64,000 bases of DNA from Suillus spraguei (Eukaryota > Basidiomycota > Agaricomycetes > Boletales > Suillaceae). The notes beneath the pieces were generated by a model that was not told the DNA's origin, did no database searches, and saw only the letters and a program-made list of their open reading frames with translations. Position 1 is the first letter of the stretch, and each line of letters starts with the position of its first letter. The DNA is taken from positions 492,227 through 556,226 of the forward strand of contig JABCPU010000005.1 in NCBI GenBank assembly GCA_016800925.1, given 5' to 3'. This document shows, piece by piece, positions 52,148-63,986 of the stretch. Both the position numbers and the translations under genes were made by a program.

Positions 52148-52623
52148 TGTTACAGTTGTACATGCCCCTATTCATTCTCTCTTTGTCTCCTTTATGTGTA
52201 TATCACATAAATTGACTCTGACTCATATGCTCAATGCATCTGTACTATAGTTGCCTTCCTTCTTTGAATACGCACTTATGTTCTCACATCTCTCTTGGTC
52301 TGTGCGCACATATTGGCCTATTTAAGCACGTTGTATTACGCTTGTAAACCTTACTTTAATCTTACTGGGTTTTACCTGGAACATCCTTCGCTTAGGTCTC
52401 CAACCTAAGTCGTCTTGAATCATCTCTAAGTCTAAGCACTCCTTAGCCTTAGTCTCTATTCTTGTAGAACCTCTTAGACTTGTCTTTGAGGCTGAACCCT
52501 TGATAGTACTTGGAATGCGTTCCTTGTACTTTCACCTTGTCCTCCTCTGGACATTGTAGAACTTCCCAGCAGACTGCCTGTGTCTTTTCACTGTCGCTGG
52601 TGACGCCATCCCAGTTCGTAACA
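52148..52623 (+). repeat. 3' LTR of chromovirus copy 2
   Basis: 476 bp, TGTTACAGTTGTACATGC...CAGTTCGTAACA. Differences from the 5' LTR are almost all C/T or G/A. Confidence 0.95.
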
Positions 52624-53416
52624 TGTGGTCAGCGGTAAGTTGCTGCGGTCAGCGATGATGCCGCTGGAACTAGTGTCCTGTGTAGCAGTGCTACAGTGGT
52701 CAAGATATGGTCAGTAACAGTTGTGTCGAGCAAGCAATGTCAAGCAATAATATCAGCGGTAATAGTAAAGCTGTGAGTGGTGCGAAGAAGCAGGAAAGAA
52801 GTCCATGGTACTTTCAGCGGTAAAGTAGCAGTGCATGAGAAGTTCTGTCAAAATAACTGTCAAAAGTCCAGCGGTATGCCAGTGGTAATGGGGAATGAGC
52901 GTGATAGATTAACGAGCGATAAGGAAACTTTAAAGACTAAGTCCACTACTGGGTAGATCCAGAGCTAGATAGTAATCCTGACCTATAGTATGTGCAATGG
53001 TGTAAAATCAGGTACTGTATCGTGCGGGGTGCATGGTGCTTATATCCTAAATTGTATGTACTTGGAATACTCTTAGGCGAGATCAGTAGCGCTGGAGTGT
53101 AGTAACCACCATAAGTAAACATAGCGCGAGGTGCTGTGGCACGAGGCAACATGTAATAAGGCTTGCTGTGGAATCAGTGATAACAAACATAGAACAAACA
53201 ACACACCAAATGGAGCTATGCGGACGCGGCAAGGACATGGGAGGACATTGGTACATGGAATGTGGTGCAGTAGTTGGTATGGTGTGCGGTAAGCGTGGGA
53301 TGCTGCCGGTAATGCTTAAAGGGGTAAGACGGCCATGGACAAGCAGTAACTCCTGTAGATGTGAGATGGGTGTCAAAAGGTGGGGTTTTAAGCCAAGTGC
53401 CAATATGTTCATTACA
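52624..53416 (-). repeat. LTR family B, reversed, second part
   Basis: Continues the LTR begun at 43019 and ends CAATATGTTCATTACA. No clear target duplication is seen against 43015-43018. Confidence 0.85.
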
Positions 53417-54925
53417 GCAGACAATGCCCTCCTCCTGTGTGTGCTATTTGTCTCGGGCAAAATGCTCATTCCTTCATCAAATGTCCCACCAATTGACTTT
53501 GGGACAACTCTCTTGCTGCTGTCAGCAAGTGTACCAACCATCAGCTGCTCATTCACACCTCTGACAAACCTCTTTGCATCGACTGGCAGTGTGGAAAAGC
53601 TGCTCCACTCGATTGCATGACAATCAGCATCTCTGTGGGTGTCTCTCACCCACTCACGGAGCTCAATACTGTCCTTGATCTCAGATGTCTTGAGCAGATT
53701 TGTCCTTACAAGGTGCTTGCCTGGGAACAAGCACTCACACAATTTGGACTCTCTGATTAATACCAAAAAATTTGCGAGGGTTTCCATTCGGGCTTTGATA
53801 TACATCTCCTGTGCCTTCATGTCTCACAGATACCACCAAATCATCCATCTCTCACACAATAGTGTGATGCCTTTAATACCATTGTCACTTGTGAACTTGA
53901 AACAGAACACTATATTGGACATTTTACTCGCATTCATTTGCATTCAGTTCTGGGACACTTTCAATCTTCTCTGGTATCCATCATCCAAAACTGTTCCTTT
54001 TTTTACTCTGTTTCTCCTGCACACTCAACCTTCAATCAAGTCTACTGTCAATTCTGACCACTTTCCATGTACTTGGGGTACCTTTGACACTGTCTGTTCA
54101 ATTATTCGGCATCTTCCTGCTGGTTCTCAGGTGGCAACAAGAGATGTTGCAGAAGCTTATTGCACAGTACCTCTACTCCCTTCACAATGGCCCGCTACAG
54201 TTGTTCATGCAGACACTCACACATTCTATGTTGACACTTGCACATCCTTCGGGATGGGACCATCAGCTGGCGCTTATGGGTATGTGGCAGATGCTGGAGC
54301 TGATATTCTGTGAGGGATGGGCCTTGGACCACTCACAAAGTGGGTGGACAACCATCTCTTTTGTTGCATTAGATGTAAATATCTCCGCCTTTACAATGAA
54401 TATTGCAAATCTTTACATTCTACTTCATCTACTCAGCCAATGCATTATACAGGAGGTAGACTATGGTTTGAAGGAGATACCTTTGACGACGGTTTCCAGG
54501 AAATCTTTGGGGAAGATTGTTGGTTTCCCATACATGATTTCTCCACAACTTCTGCTCATTTCACAGAAGATCAACTTTTCAGTTGTTGTTTCACTGACAT
54601 TGATCAGTCCTTGCTTGCCTTGGGAATTCTGTGGGAACAATCCAAAGACACCTTGTTCACCTTCACTGTACTCTTCCTTGGTCTTCTCTGGAATCTTTTG
54701 TCTCCCACCATTACGTTGGCAGTGTCTTACAAGGATGTGATTGGTAAGAAATTCACTGGGTTTCACAGTCCTTCCACAGTCAACAGTTCAGACAATTACC
54801 AATGGTTGATAATGTGGTGTTCATTGGGGGGTTGCAGAAACAGAGTTGCAGTTTTTCCAAGCAATTTACAATTGACTAAAAGGGTTGAGATGGTATGGGA
54901 AATCTCAAGGGTTGGTATCCGTTAA
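53417..54925 (+). pseudogene. DIRS/Ngaro-like reverse transcriptase (second half of the split element)
   Basis: Starts with a Cys/His group (CAICLGQNAHSFIKC) in the frame leaving the LTR, then CKLxx-like CELETEHYIGHFTRI and SIIQNCSFFYSVSP. The polymerase follows: INSTVNSD-type SDHFPCTWGTFDTV, VATRDVAEAYCTVPLLPSQW (motif A), YVDTCTSFGMGPSAGAYGYV (motif B) and, after a frameshift near 54312, PLTKWVDNHLF (motif C, catalytic pair D-N instead of D-D), GRLWFEGDTFDDGFQEIFGE and ALGILWEQSK. This layout, motif A with SQWP and motif B with Ser-Ala-Gly, is what I know from agaricomycete reverse transcriptases linked to tyrosine recombinases. No recombinase is seen downstream. Confidence 0.7.
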
Positions 54926-55210
54926 CTAGCATGATGCAGTGCTTAGGGTACTTGGACAGGTTGGTTACCGTTAACTGGCATGATGCAGTACTTAGGCAGC
55001 TTAGAGAGAAGGGTTACCATTAACTGGCTTGATGCAGTACTTAGGCAACTTAGAAAGGATAATTACCATTAAATGGCGTGATGCAGTACTTAGGCAATTT
55101 AGAAAAAATAATTATTGTTAACTGGTGTGATGCAGTACTCAGGTGATTCAGAAGAATGAATATGACAGAACGGAGTGTAACTGAATTGATAACTGGCTTG
55201 ACGCAGTGCT
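54909..55210 (+). repeat. 49-bp minisatellite
   Basis: GATGCAGT recurs at 54933, 54982, 55031, 55080 and 55129, exactly 49 bp apart, within units like GTTACCGTTAACTGGCATGATGCAGTACTTAGGCARYTTAGA (ambiguity codes mark variable bases). A sixth, shifted unit follows at 55200. Confidence 0.9.
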
Positions 55211-56660
55211 ATGATTTTACAACTAATGATTTGACAGTATGAAAATATTTCTCAGTAATATCTCTTGACTACTTCTTATCTTCACAATTAGGAGAGCAAA
55301 CTAAGAATCAGATACAATTGAATCAATTAATATGTGGCCTTGAAACCAACTTCTCTGCTGCTCAGACACTCACAATGAGTATGACACAGAATCAGAACAG
55401 AGTATGAGTATGTCCTCTTAACGTAGTCTTAAAGTAAGCCAAGCTCTTAATATTATCGACTAAAGTATAAGCCCTTATTTGTCATCACTCAATTAATGAA
55501 AATAATTCTCCCACAGAATTTATTTCCTGTGTTGCAAAGAGAGTGAAGCAGAATTACACTAGATGACTAACAACTGTGTGTTAGCTAGTGCAATTAAAGA
55601 TTATTGAAAAGTTATCTCAGATAGTCAGAACATCGTGGGAAATGATGATAAAGGAGTGGAGGAATAAACTAATATTCACTCAATTCACACTTAGAGTCTT
55701 TCAAAAGGGGATTCTTCTTATCAGAGGGGAAAACTAGGCCCTTTATATACTATTCTACTAGTGGCTATGCAATTTCTACATTTAGAAATATAATTCATAA
55801 TTACACAGAGTGAGTCATTATAAGAGTGACTCCAACTGACTTGGTATGACTTGTATGCTTGGATGTTCAGATGTTGAGCTAATGGTTACCATTATCTTGG
55901 AACTGTCCAAATGTGTAACCATGTGATTAAAACAATTGTACATTACATAATCCTCATTGTTTAGATGTCAACTTATAGATGTTACAATGTTAAGATGTTA
56001 TACTGAACTTTGGTAATTAGATAGGAAAATGAGTGAAATCCCACATCCTTCCATATAACATACATTGCCAGTCAAGACAATCCAGCTGACAGTCCCTCCA
56101 GAGGAAAGTTCCCTCCCTCCCATCTTCTTCTTCCCCCCATTAAACTCCCTTCTGATCTCACGACCTTCATCACCGACACCTTGCCCCGCTCAAACAATCC
56201 CCATCTACACTCCATCGGTTCCCACTCCTCTGGGTTCTCAACTCCTAAGCCATTGGCTGATGGGTTGGAGACCTGGAGCTTCGGCGATGAACTCTTACGT
56301 TTCAGAGATGGATAGACCGATTAGCACTTCTTGATTCACACAAGCTCACATATTTGCGCATCCTACCCAAGTCACACTTCATCCTCGTCCCTACTCAACA
56401 ATCTTAACACCCTTGCCATCACTACTTCATCCACACTGTCTTGCCAGGGATCATTTACGGTTTTTGACAAAACTAAGTAAAAGCAGTATATACTGCACTC
56501 AGCCGCTATCCAAAGGAAGAATGAGAGAACAACTGTTATTCACCTAAGTAAAAGCAGCATATACTGTGCTACTACATAGTTAGATATAAAGTAAATATTA
56601 ATGACAGTAAGTGCATACCTCAGCCACTATCCAAAGGAAGGATGAGAGAACGACTGAGGG
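55211..56660. other. AT-rich stretch without recognised genes
   Basis: No domain recognised; an 89-codon frame at 56065-56334 is Pro/Ser-rich only. At 56474-56660 two short blocks (CTAAGTAAAAGCAGYATATACTG and CTATCCAAAGGAAGRATGAG) each occur twice. Confidence 0.5.
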
Positions 56661-56796
56661 CCATACTAATAGGCATCCCCCTTTAGGGTCGAACGCTCTT
56701 GTTCTTACAAGTGAAGCAGACTAGATGGAGCACAAGACTCACATACTAGTTTAGGCAGTGGTTTATCTACAGCCCAGGCTAGGTTGTATCTTTACA
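56661..56796 (+). repeat. LTR family B, 3' end only
   Basis: CCATACTAATAGGCATCCCC to GGTTGTATCTTTACA. Directly followed by an internal region with a PBS, so it is the remnant of a 5' LTR. Confidence 0.75.
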
Positions 56797-58960
56797 ACTG
56801 GAGCCCACCACGAGGGGGTCTTTTGGTATAGTTTTGTTCTTGTCTAAATCACTTACTGCACGCTCGTTACCGCAGTTATTATCGCTCTGCTACACTACTG
56901 ATAAGTATGTCTGACAGATTTTGCATGCCACTGCGCCACACAGCAGCGGCACTGTACTTCGACAGCAACCCAAGAAATTTGCTAACATTCCTTGCTACTG
57001 TAGATGAGCTGGCAGACTTGGCCGGCATCACTGATAAAGCATGCATCAAGGCAGCTATACGCTACGCAGATCCTGACGAAGCAGAAGTATGGGAATGTCT
57101 TGACAAATACAATGGTAACAGCTTTGTAGACTTCGCTAATGCTATTTTGCACTTGTATCCAGAATGTGGTCCTATTATGTTCAACCGCACAGTTACTGCT
57201 GAAGCAGTCGCTCCACTGGCAGACCCCTATCAGGGAGATGCTATTGAGCACTCCGATGCTGACCTACCGCAACAAGTTACAGCATTGGAAATCACTACTG
57301 CTGAGCAAGTATCACTACTGCTTGAAAATACCGCACCACCAGCGGTTCAGCAATTGTTAACAGCACCAAGTACAGACAGCACTATGCTACCTACGGCACT
57401 ACTGCGCGAGGATACAGCATCTCTGCCAGTCCAAGTGCTTGACGAAAGTTAGTCCCTGAATAAAGCATGCTATACTAACGCCACTGTGTTTTGCACCATT
57501 TATACAGACAGCGACACATACCGCTCGCTAGAAGAAACAGACAAAATGACAATTCACTTGGTTAGCACTGACATTTTACTGACAGAACTCTTGACAGTCA
57601 CAGAACATACACGTTCTCAAGATGAAGTACCACAGACTGCTAGTGCTGATAGCAAAGAAGTTATAGAAGTATCACTGGAAAGGTATAGTATAGTAGAAGT
57701 GCCGACACATACCACAGAAGCAATGTTTACTGCTCAAACTGTTACCGCACGTTTACCGCTGACACCTAAATAAATGTTCACCACAGGAGCTATTCAGCTG
57801 AACTCGCAGACCGCATGTGCCTACCGCCATGTGTTGACTGCTGTGTTAGTACACAAAGACGATGGTCTTACCAGGCCATACTACATTCCTAGCCTTACCG
57901 CGGCTAGAAGGTTTATTATCGACTACCAGCATATGTTCTCATGGCAGATGACGAAGCGCAGCCTACTGCCCGCTAGTTGTCCGCCAACTATTGTCCCACA
58001 GTACTGCAGGCTATCGCACGCTTGCATAGCGCTACGGCAGTACGAACGCAGATCATGCGGTTTTCATTGCAGAAGAAGAAGCTAACCCCAGAAGTCAAGC
58101 ATCAAAGACCCAAGCACATATACCCGCCAGCGGAAACCCCAACAGCATCATTCATTACCCTACTGCCACCGACATTCGCTAATACCACCCTTGTTACTTG
58201 ATCATAAAAACAAAGAAAAAAATATTGCACACATATGATAGTCTCTGTTTTACCCTGGGTTTCGTCTGGTGATCAGTTTCACACTTTCAAATGCACGCCC
58301 ACATGGCATCACTTACATATGTTTAGCACTAGCGAGCACAGACTTTTATTATGGTACAAAGGACTATATCGATTGGACAAGGAATACCATGCACCGCTAA
58401 AGTACTATACACCTTTTTCTTCGAACGTGTAGGCAGCACACCACGCCCATTGATTGATAAGACAGGAGATATCATGCCGAAGCTGACTGTGGCGGCAATA
58501 CCGCAGGCATAGATAAAGATAGCACAACAAAGAAGACAAGACGAGCGGAACCTTGCACAGACTTGCAGTATCAGTTCAGTTTTTATTTACCATGAGCAAG
58601 CGCTTACCATACGTTACTGTTGACCTTAGGCGTCAAATGGACTATGACTGGCGCTAGGACTTGGACATGGAGGCATTGGACTTATTGGATCTCCCAAGGA
58701 CTTAGGCGTTCACACTGTTTTGTTTCTGGAGCCGCCAGGACCCCTATCATTGCAGCAGATTATACTATGTTACAGAAGTCTATGGTACAGGAGCTAAGGT
58801 ACAAGTACAAGAGGAAAAAGAAAAGAGACAGAAGTATCTAAAGGCAGCGCCTCTTTTGGCGGCGGTTCATACAACCGCAGAGAAAGTTCATATTACCCAC
58901 CAACTCCCTCATCATTCCCTCCATTTGCATGAAGCGCGCTTAGGCATACTCAAGCTGAGC
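56797..58960 (+). mobile_element. Internal region of an LTR retrotransposon, gag only (no pol seen)
   Basis: Starts two bases after the LTR with TGGAGCCCACCACG, a TGG-type tRNA primer-binding site. It carries the gag-like ORF at 56907, further small frames (57486-58085), and a frame starting MSKRLPYVTVDLRRQMDYDW near 58591. No reverse transcriptase or integrase motif was found up to the LTR-C at 58961, suggesting a non-autonomous or deleted element. Confidence 0.55.
56907..57452 (+). CDS. Retrotransposon gag-like protein
   Basis: 181 codons, MSDRFCMPLRHTAAALYF then NPRNLLTFLATVDELADLAG, DKACIKAAIRYADPDEAEVW and FANAILHLYPECG. This matches the N-terminal gag module (a flat helical domain with an acidic/aromatic RYADPDEAE-type motif) common in agaricomycete LTR elements. 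No zinc knuckle. The C-terminal half is Thr/Leu/Ala-rich and probably disordered. Uninterrupted frame. Confidence 0.6.
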   Translation: MSDRFCMPLRHTAAALYFDSNPRNLLTFLATVDELADLAGITDKACIKAAIRYADPDEAEVWECLDKYNGNSFVDFANAILHLYPECGPIMFNRTVTAEAVAPLADPYQGDAIEHSDADLPQQVTALEITTAEQVSLLLENTAPPAVQQLLTAPSTDSTMLPTALLREDTASLPVQVLDES

Positions 58961-59926
58961 TGCTGAAACGAAGAAACTAGCGCTGGCCTAAGTATAAGCG
59001 CAGCGTTAATCCTACTCAAGGTGCAAGTGAGATGTTCGACCCAAGAGGACTGCAAATAGAAGTAATTCCTTCTATGTTAGTGTGAAGGAAACAATGAAGT
59101 ACTAATATGGCAACAAGGATTCCGATTTCCGAGGTTAGCGGCAGTAGCGGTATATCAGCGGCACTAGCATGGTGTCAGCGGTACACGCACGGTAATGATA
59201 GCTGCAACGGTTAGCTAGCGAGAGCAAGAACAAAGTTACTTGGGCAAGACAAAAATGTTATAACTACCGGCGGTGCAGTAGCAGTAGCAGCAACTTCTGT
59301 ATGAGCGGGAATGCAGATGAGAGAGAAAACGACCCAGCGAGATCACTGGCCATGGTCCAGTTATGAGTAGTGAAGTCGAAAGTCGCATGGTACTTTGAGC
59401 AGTAAAGTTACCGACAGTTAAATCAATGAGTGAAGTTCGAACGGAGAAGAGTTCAAAGGCAAATAGATTGCGACTAGCAAGCATTTCAGATACTAAGTCC
59501 TAGTGAAGGGATGTAACGGGAAGTAACAGTAACAGTATGTATGTTCAGTCCTTTTTAACATATGCGAGCGCATACAAGATAGCTATGCAAGTCCAGTAGC
59601 GAGAAAGAAAATAAACAGGGTACTTAATTATGAGGCGCACAGCGTGCAGCGGCCCCTTGAGATGTAAGGTAAATCCTGCCGTAGGTTTAGTAACAGCGGA
59701 AGTGAGGTAACTACGCACCAATGGATTCTAGACAGAATAGGATGGGACATGAGGGCATCGGTGCGAGGATCTGGTAAGGGTTCGTGGAAGAAGGATGGTT
59801 CCGCCTTAGCAGAGCAAAAAGGCTATTTCGTCGCTATAAGGAAATCCTTTGGTTGCCGCCACAGACATTAACGAGACGCTTGTCGAAAACGGGGTTTTGA
59901 CGGTCAGCGTGACTTTTCTCGCTACA
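58961..59926 (-). repeat. LTR family C, reversed
   Basis: Plus strand reads TGCTGAAACGAAG...GACGGTCAGCGTGACTTTTCTCGCTACA. It matches 33060-33921 plus 41356-41424 in the opposite orientation. Flanks TGAGC and CCGCC do not match, so it is not a simple solo LTR with intact duplication. Confidence 0.75.
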
Positions 59927-61029
59927 CCGCCATCAAGAAGTCTAGGTTTTCACCTTGCAGGTCCTGCAGATGCTGCACGACATCTACAGCTTCCTCCTCA
60001 GAATCTTCTTCCACCACTGCCAGAGACTGCACCTTAGCAGTGATTTTTGCTGGGTGGGGGGGAGACATGACTACCACTGGCTCACCATCAGTCACCTCAA
60101 TGACTTCATCCAGCTTTTTCGATTTTGCCACGGCAGCACCTTTGGATGTGCTGGTGGTGTCTTTGCCGCAGGACGTGTCCTCTTGCGACAAACTAAAGAC
60201 AAAACGAGTTAGCAAAAGTTAAGTCAAGAAAAGAAAGAAGAAAGACTTACCAGTGTTATGGGAACACCTGTGTTTAAACTTGCGACAATGGTTACAGACC
60301 TTGCCTTCTTCACCGGTGCAGATATGATCCCCCTTGGTGCAGGTGTCACACTTTATGGCATGCTGTGGGTTCCCAGCGTGCATGCGGGCAGTCTTAGGCT
60401 AAAACAATATTAGTAAAAGCTAAGTGAAAGAAGAAAGAAAGGACTCACAGGCGGCTGCACTATAAGCACCTCCATTGACTTATTGGAAGAAGGCCGCGCT
60501 ACCTTCTTGGGTGCAGGCGCTTCCTCCTCCTCCTCCTCCTCCTCCTCCTCAGGCTCTTCCTCCAAAGCCTGCTTCTTCCCTTTGCCTTTGTCAGCTACCG
60601 CAGGCTCAGGCGGAGCCGCAGCAGCCTTCTTCTTCTCCTCTGCAGCTTTCTCAGCCACAGCGATCTCCAGATGGTAGGCATTGACCATTGGCATGACGGC
60701 AGTTGCCTCCATGATCTCCTCAGGCGTCAAGCCCAAGTTAAGGCTGTGCACCGCGCCTTCGTGGTGGCACTCTTCTACATCACGCTAAGAGAACAAGCTA
60801 AGTCAGTACTGCTACCGCTAAAGAAGAAGAAAAAAGAAAAACGCACAAAGAATTGCTCCCATGCCTTTACCCACATCTCCTTCTCCTCCAGCAGGTCCTC
60901 CTTGTCATCAGGCGCCATTAGGATGAGCCCGTCCAGTTTGTCCTGGAGGGCGGCAAGTTTCTTCTGCGCTGCAGATGGCACGGCGGCAGCGGGAGCAGAG
61001 ACATCGAAAGCAAAGGTCGACGAAGACAT
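59922..61029 (-). CDS. Protein with Zn2Cys6-like cysteine cluster and poly-Glu tract
   Basis: Minus-strand gene with four exons. MSSSTFAFDVSAPAAAV is followed by a helical segment (KKLAALQDKLDGLIL, EKEMWVKAWEQFF); an intron (GTGCGT...CTTAG) leads to EECHHEGAVHSLNLGLTPEE, a Lys/Ala-rich then poly-Glu stretch (about ten Glu), and an intron (GTGAGT...TTTTAG). Next is a cluster with spacing C-x2-C-x6-C-x7-C-x2-C-x6-C (CDTCTKGDHICTGEEGKVC, NHCRKFKHRC), as in fungal binuclear zinc DNA-binding domains, and after a further intron a tail ending QGENLDFLMAV, stop at 59922-59924. The cluster is internal, not N-terminal as in most fungal activators. No lesion seen. The stop codon falls within the end of the neighbouring LTR-C. 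Confidence 0.55.
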
Positions 61030-61293
61030 GATGGTATAGTGTAAAGATGGGAGAAAGTAGAGAAGACCAACAACGGCCCTTTTGTAGGGAACAGTAATTT
61101 CGTGACCACACCGTGTCACACTCCGCTGCATTGTCCACAGTCACAGCACGGCGCATCCACAATTCCACGTCCACATGGCAAATTCTGCTTACGCGTCTCA
61201 TCATGTGATCTTGATATCACTCAAATTCTTGCTAAGTCCCTTACCGGCGGTATAGTTGACCGGGGACGGTCAGTTTCTGAAGTTCCTAGGGGA

Positions 61294-62240
61294 TGTAACA
61301 AACATATTGGCACTGGGCTTAAAACCCCATATTTTGACACTCGTCTCACGTCTACAGGAGTTACCACTTGTCCATGGCCGTCTTACCCCTTTAGCAGTAC
61401 CGGCAGCATCCCACGCTTACCGCACATCATACCGACTGCCGCACCTCGTTCCACGTACCGATGTCCTTCCATGTCCTTGCCACATCCGCATAGCTCCATT
61501 TGGTGTGTTGTTTGTTTTCTGTTCGTTATCACTGATTCCACGGCAAGCCTTATTACATGTTGCCTTGCGCTATGTTTACTTATGGCGGTTACCACACTCC
61601 AGCACTACTGATCTCACCTAGAGTATTCCGAGTACATACGATTTAGGATATAAGCACCATGTACCCTGCACGATAGAAGCACCTGATTTTACACCATTGC
61701 ACGTACTATAGGTCAGGATTATTGTCTAGCTCTGGATCTACCCAGTAGTGGACTTGGTCTTTAAAGTTTCCTTATCGCTCGTTAATACATCATGCTCATT
61801 CTCTGTTACCACTGGCATACCGCTGGACTTTTGACAGTTAATTTGACTGAACTTCTCACGCACCGCTGCTTTACCGCTGAAAGTACCGCAGCTTTCTTCA
61901 CTGTTTCCTTGCACTGCTCGCAACCCTACTGCTACCGCTGATACCATCACTCAACATCGCTTGCTCGATGCAACTGTTACTGATCATATCTCGACCACGG
62001 TAGCACCGCTACACACAACGCTAGTTCCAGCAGTATCATTGCTGATCGTGGCAACTTACTGCTGACCTCAACGCTTGTTTCGCACATAAGTTAGACTCGA
62101 ACTTGACCATACTAATAGGCATCCCCCTTTAGGGTTGAATGCTCTTGTTCTCACAAGTGAAGCAGACTAGACGGAGCACAAGACTCACATACTAGTTTAG
62201 GCAGTGGTTTATCTACAGCCCAGGCTAGGTTGTATCTTTA
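61294..62240 (+). repeat. LTR family B
   Basis: TGTAACAAACATATTGGCAC...GGTTGTATCTTTACA. The right flank is directly another, reversed family B piece; no matching target duplication. Confidence 0.8.
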
Positions 62241-62703
62241 CAGCGGTAAGGAAACTTCAAAGACTAGGTCTACTACTGGGTAGATCCAGAGCTAGACACT
62301 AATCCTGACCTATAGTACAGTGAAAATAAGGTGCTGTATCATGCGGGGTACGTAGCGCTTATATCCTAGATGGTATGTACTTGGAATTCTTTAGGTGAAA
62401 TCAGTAGCACTCAAGTATAGTAACTGCTGTATGTAAATGTAGTGCGAGGCGGCTGCGGCACGAGGCAACATGTAATAAGGCTTGCCGTGGAATCAGTGAT
62501 AACAAACATAAAACAAGCTACGCACCAAATGGAGCTATGCGGACGCAGCAAGGACATGGAAGGACATCAGTATGTGGAATGTGGTGCAGTGGTTGGCACA
62601 GTGTGCGGTAAGCATGGGATGCCGCCAGCAATGCTAAAGGGGTAAGACAGCCATGGACAAGTGGTAACTCCTATAGATGTGAGACGAGTGCTAAAAGGTA
62701 AGG
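62241..62703 (-). repeat. LTR family B, reversed, first part
   Basis: Begins GCGGTAAGGAAACTTC, truncated at its family 3' side, and is cut at TAAGG by LTR-A. It resumes at 63949-63986 (TTTCAAGGCCAGCGCC...GTTCGTTACA). Confidence 0.8.
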
Positions 62704-63948
62704 TGTTACGACCATGCAAAACCAGAGATTAGTAAGAAGTCCTGGTCTTACATGGGGTTGTACCGGAGGGTTGTAAAGTCAAAGGGGCTTGGCCTCAGCT
62801 CGTACGCTGTGCCCCTTACCCGAATATGTGCCCTTAATTTTGGATGAAGTCCAAGGGAGAGTTCTGATGAAGTCTGGATGGAGGGTCCGGACAAACTCTA
62901 AGGCAGGATAGCTCGACAGAGCTCCGATGGACTTCCGGATGAGTGCCGGAATGTGCCGGAACTATTTCTGGAAGGTAGGGAGTAATGGTAATACTACTGG
63001 AACAAGCTCCAAGTAGAACAGATGAAAGATGGACCACTGGACAAAGTCCAGGGCAGGATAGGAGCAGAGCTCCGGAGGGAAAGATGATCCATAGATGTCA
63101 GAGGATAGGATAGGATGGATCCGGAGGACTAGGGGTCTGAAGGTCCGGAGCTCAGAGGAGCGGAGGAGCGGATGATCGGATGAGCATAGCTCTGTGGATC
63201 TTAGAGGAAGTGTTGACTACTAGAGAGGAGTTGGTCCGGATATGGTGTAGAGATAGTATAGACTACTCCAGACAAGGTCCGGAATAGAAACAGACAGTAT
63301 AAGACTACCAAAGGTAGAGTCGGAGGTGAAACAGATGATAGATGGAGATGGACGAAGTCCGAAAAGATTATAGGACATAGGATCAAAGCTCCAGCCTAGG
63401 GAGTGATCCCATAGGCCTGAGTCGGAAGTTTACAAGGGCCGGAGCCCAAGTGCAAGAACGGAAATGGAGTTATATAGACATGATAACAGGATACAGAGTA
63501 ATCAAAGGAATATACAGAAGTAGGAACAATGAATCAGACTGAGGTCTGCAGGAGTTGTACTACAAGTTTATATACTGTAGGAGCATGCCGGAGGGTAAGT
63601 ATGGATAGTCCGAGGCTATGTCTGAAGCATACGGAAACACATTAGTAAGTACAGCGGGACATAAGGCTATGAACTCGGAGATGAAGCTCGTACAAAATAC
63701 TTATCAAGATGGAGGCAGAGATCAGCGAGAGCCGGAAGCACAGAGATACCCAAAAGCTGGAGACACAGGTATATTCTAAAAGGGGTAATGTGCAGGTGCG
63801 CAGGAATAGTTCAGATGTGGACACAGATCGGATATGGACACGGATGGATATGGATTGGAGTGGATGGGTGGATCAGATATGTGTAGATTGGGTGTCTGGA
63901 TGTCCATGGATTGGATTTGATCTAGACCTGAATGTACGGTATATGACA
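62704..63948 (+). repeat. LTR family A, solo, nested in LTR-B
   Basis: 1,245 bp, TGTTACGACCATGC...ATATGACA. Flanks TAAGG (62699-62703) and TAATG (63949-63953) fit a 5-bp duplication with one later change. Very similar to the copy at 44764-46002. Confidence 0.9.
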
Positions 63949-63986
63949 TAATGTTTCAAGGCCAGCGCCAATATGTTCGTTACAGC
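63949..63986 (-). repeat. LTR family B, reversed, second part
   Basis: TAATGTTTCAAGGCCAGCGC...TTCGTTACA completes the reversed LTR-B; about 14 bp of unknown sequence follow to the window end. Confidence 0.75.

Larger units (their letters stand above)
43196..52623 (+). mobile_element. Chromovirus (Ty3/gypsy), copy 2, degenerate, with two nested LTRs
   Basis: 9,428 bp between perfect TGTGG duplications (43191-43195 and 52624-52628). Same family as copy 1 but clearly diverged. Two solo LTRs (44764-46002 and 49276-50042) have inserted, a segment of about 46 codons is missing after MKI near 47753, and many stops are present. Its two LTRs differ at numerous positions, almost all transitions, so it is older than copy 1. 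Confidence 0.95.

Noticed and set aside
43015..53420. Target duplication for the reversed LTR-B at 43019-53416
   Set aside because: GTGG versus GCAG share only two positions; boundary or later mutation unresolved.
53417..53820. Minus-strand open frame starting MKAQEMYIKA
   Set aside because: The plus strand of the same stretch reads as the knuckle and upstream part of a DIRS-like reverse transcriptase; the minus frame is its shadow and runs on into LTR-B.
60475..60684. Pro-rich and Ser-rich frames over the CTC repeat
   Set aside because: These are opposite-strand readings of the poly-Glu tract of the Zn2Cys6-like gene.
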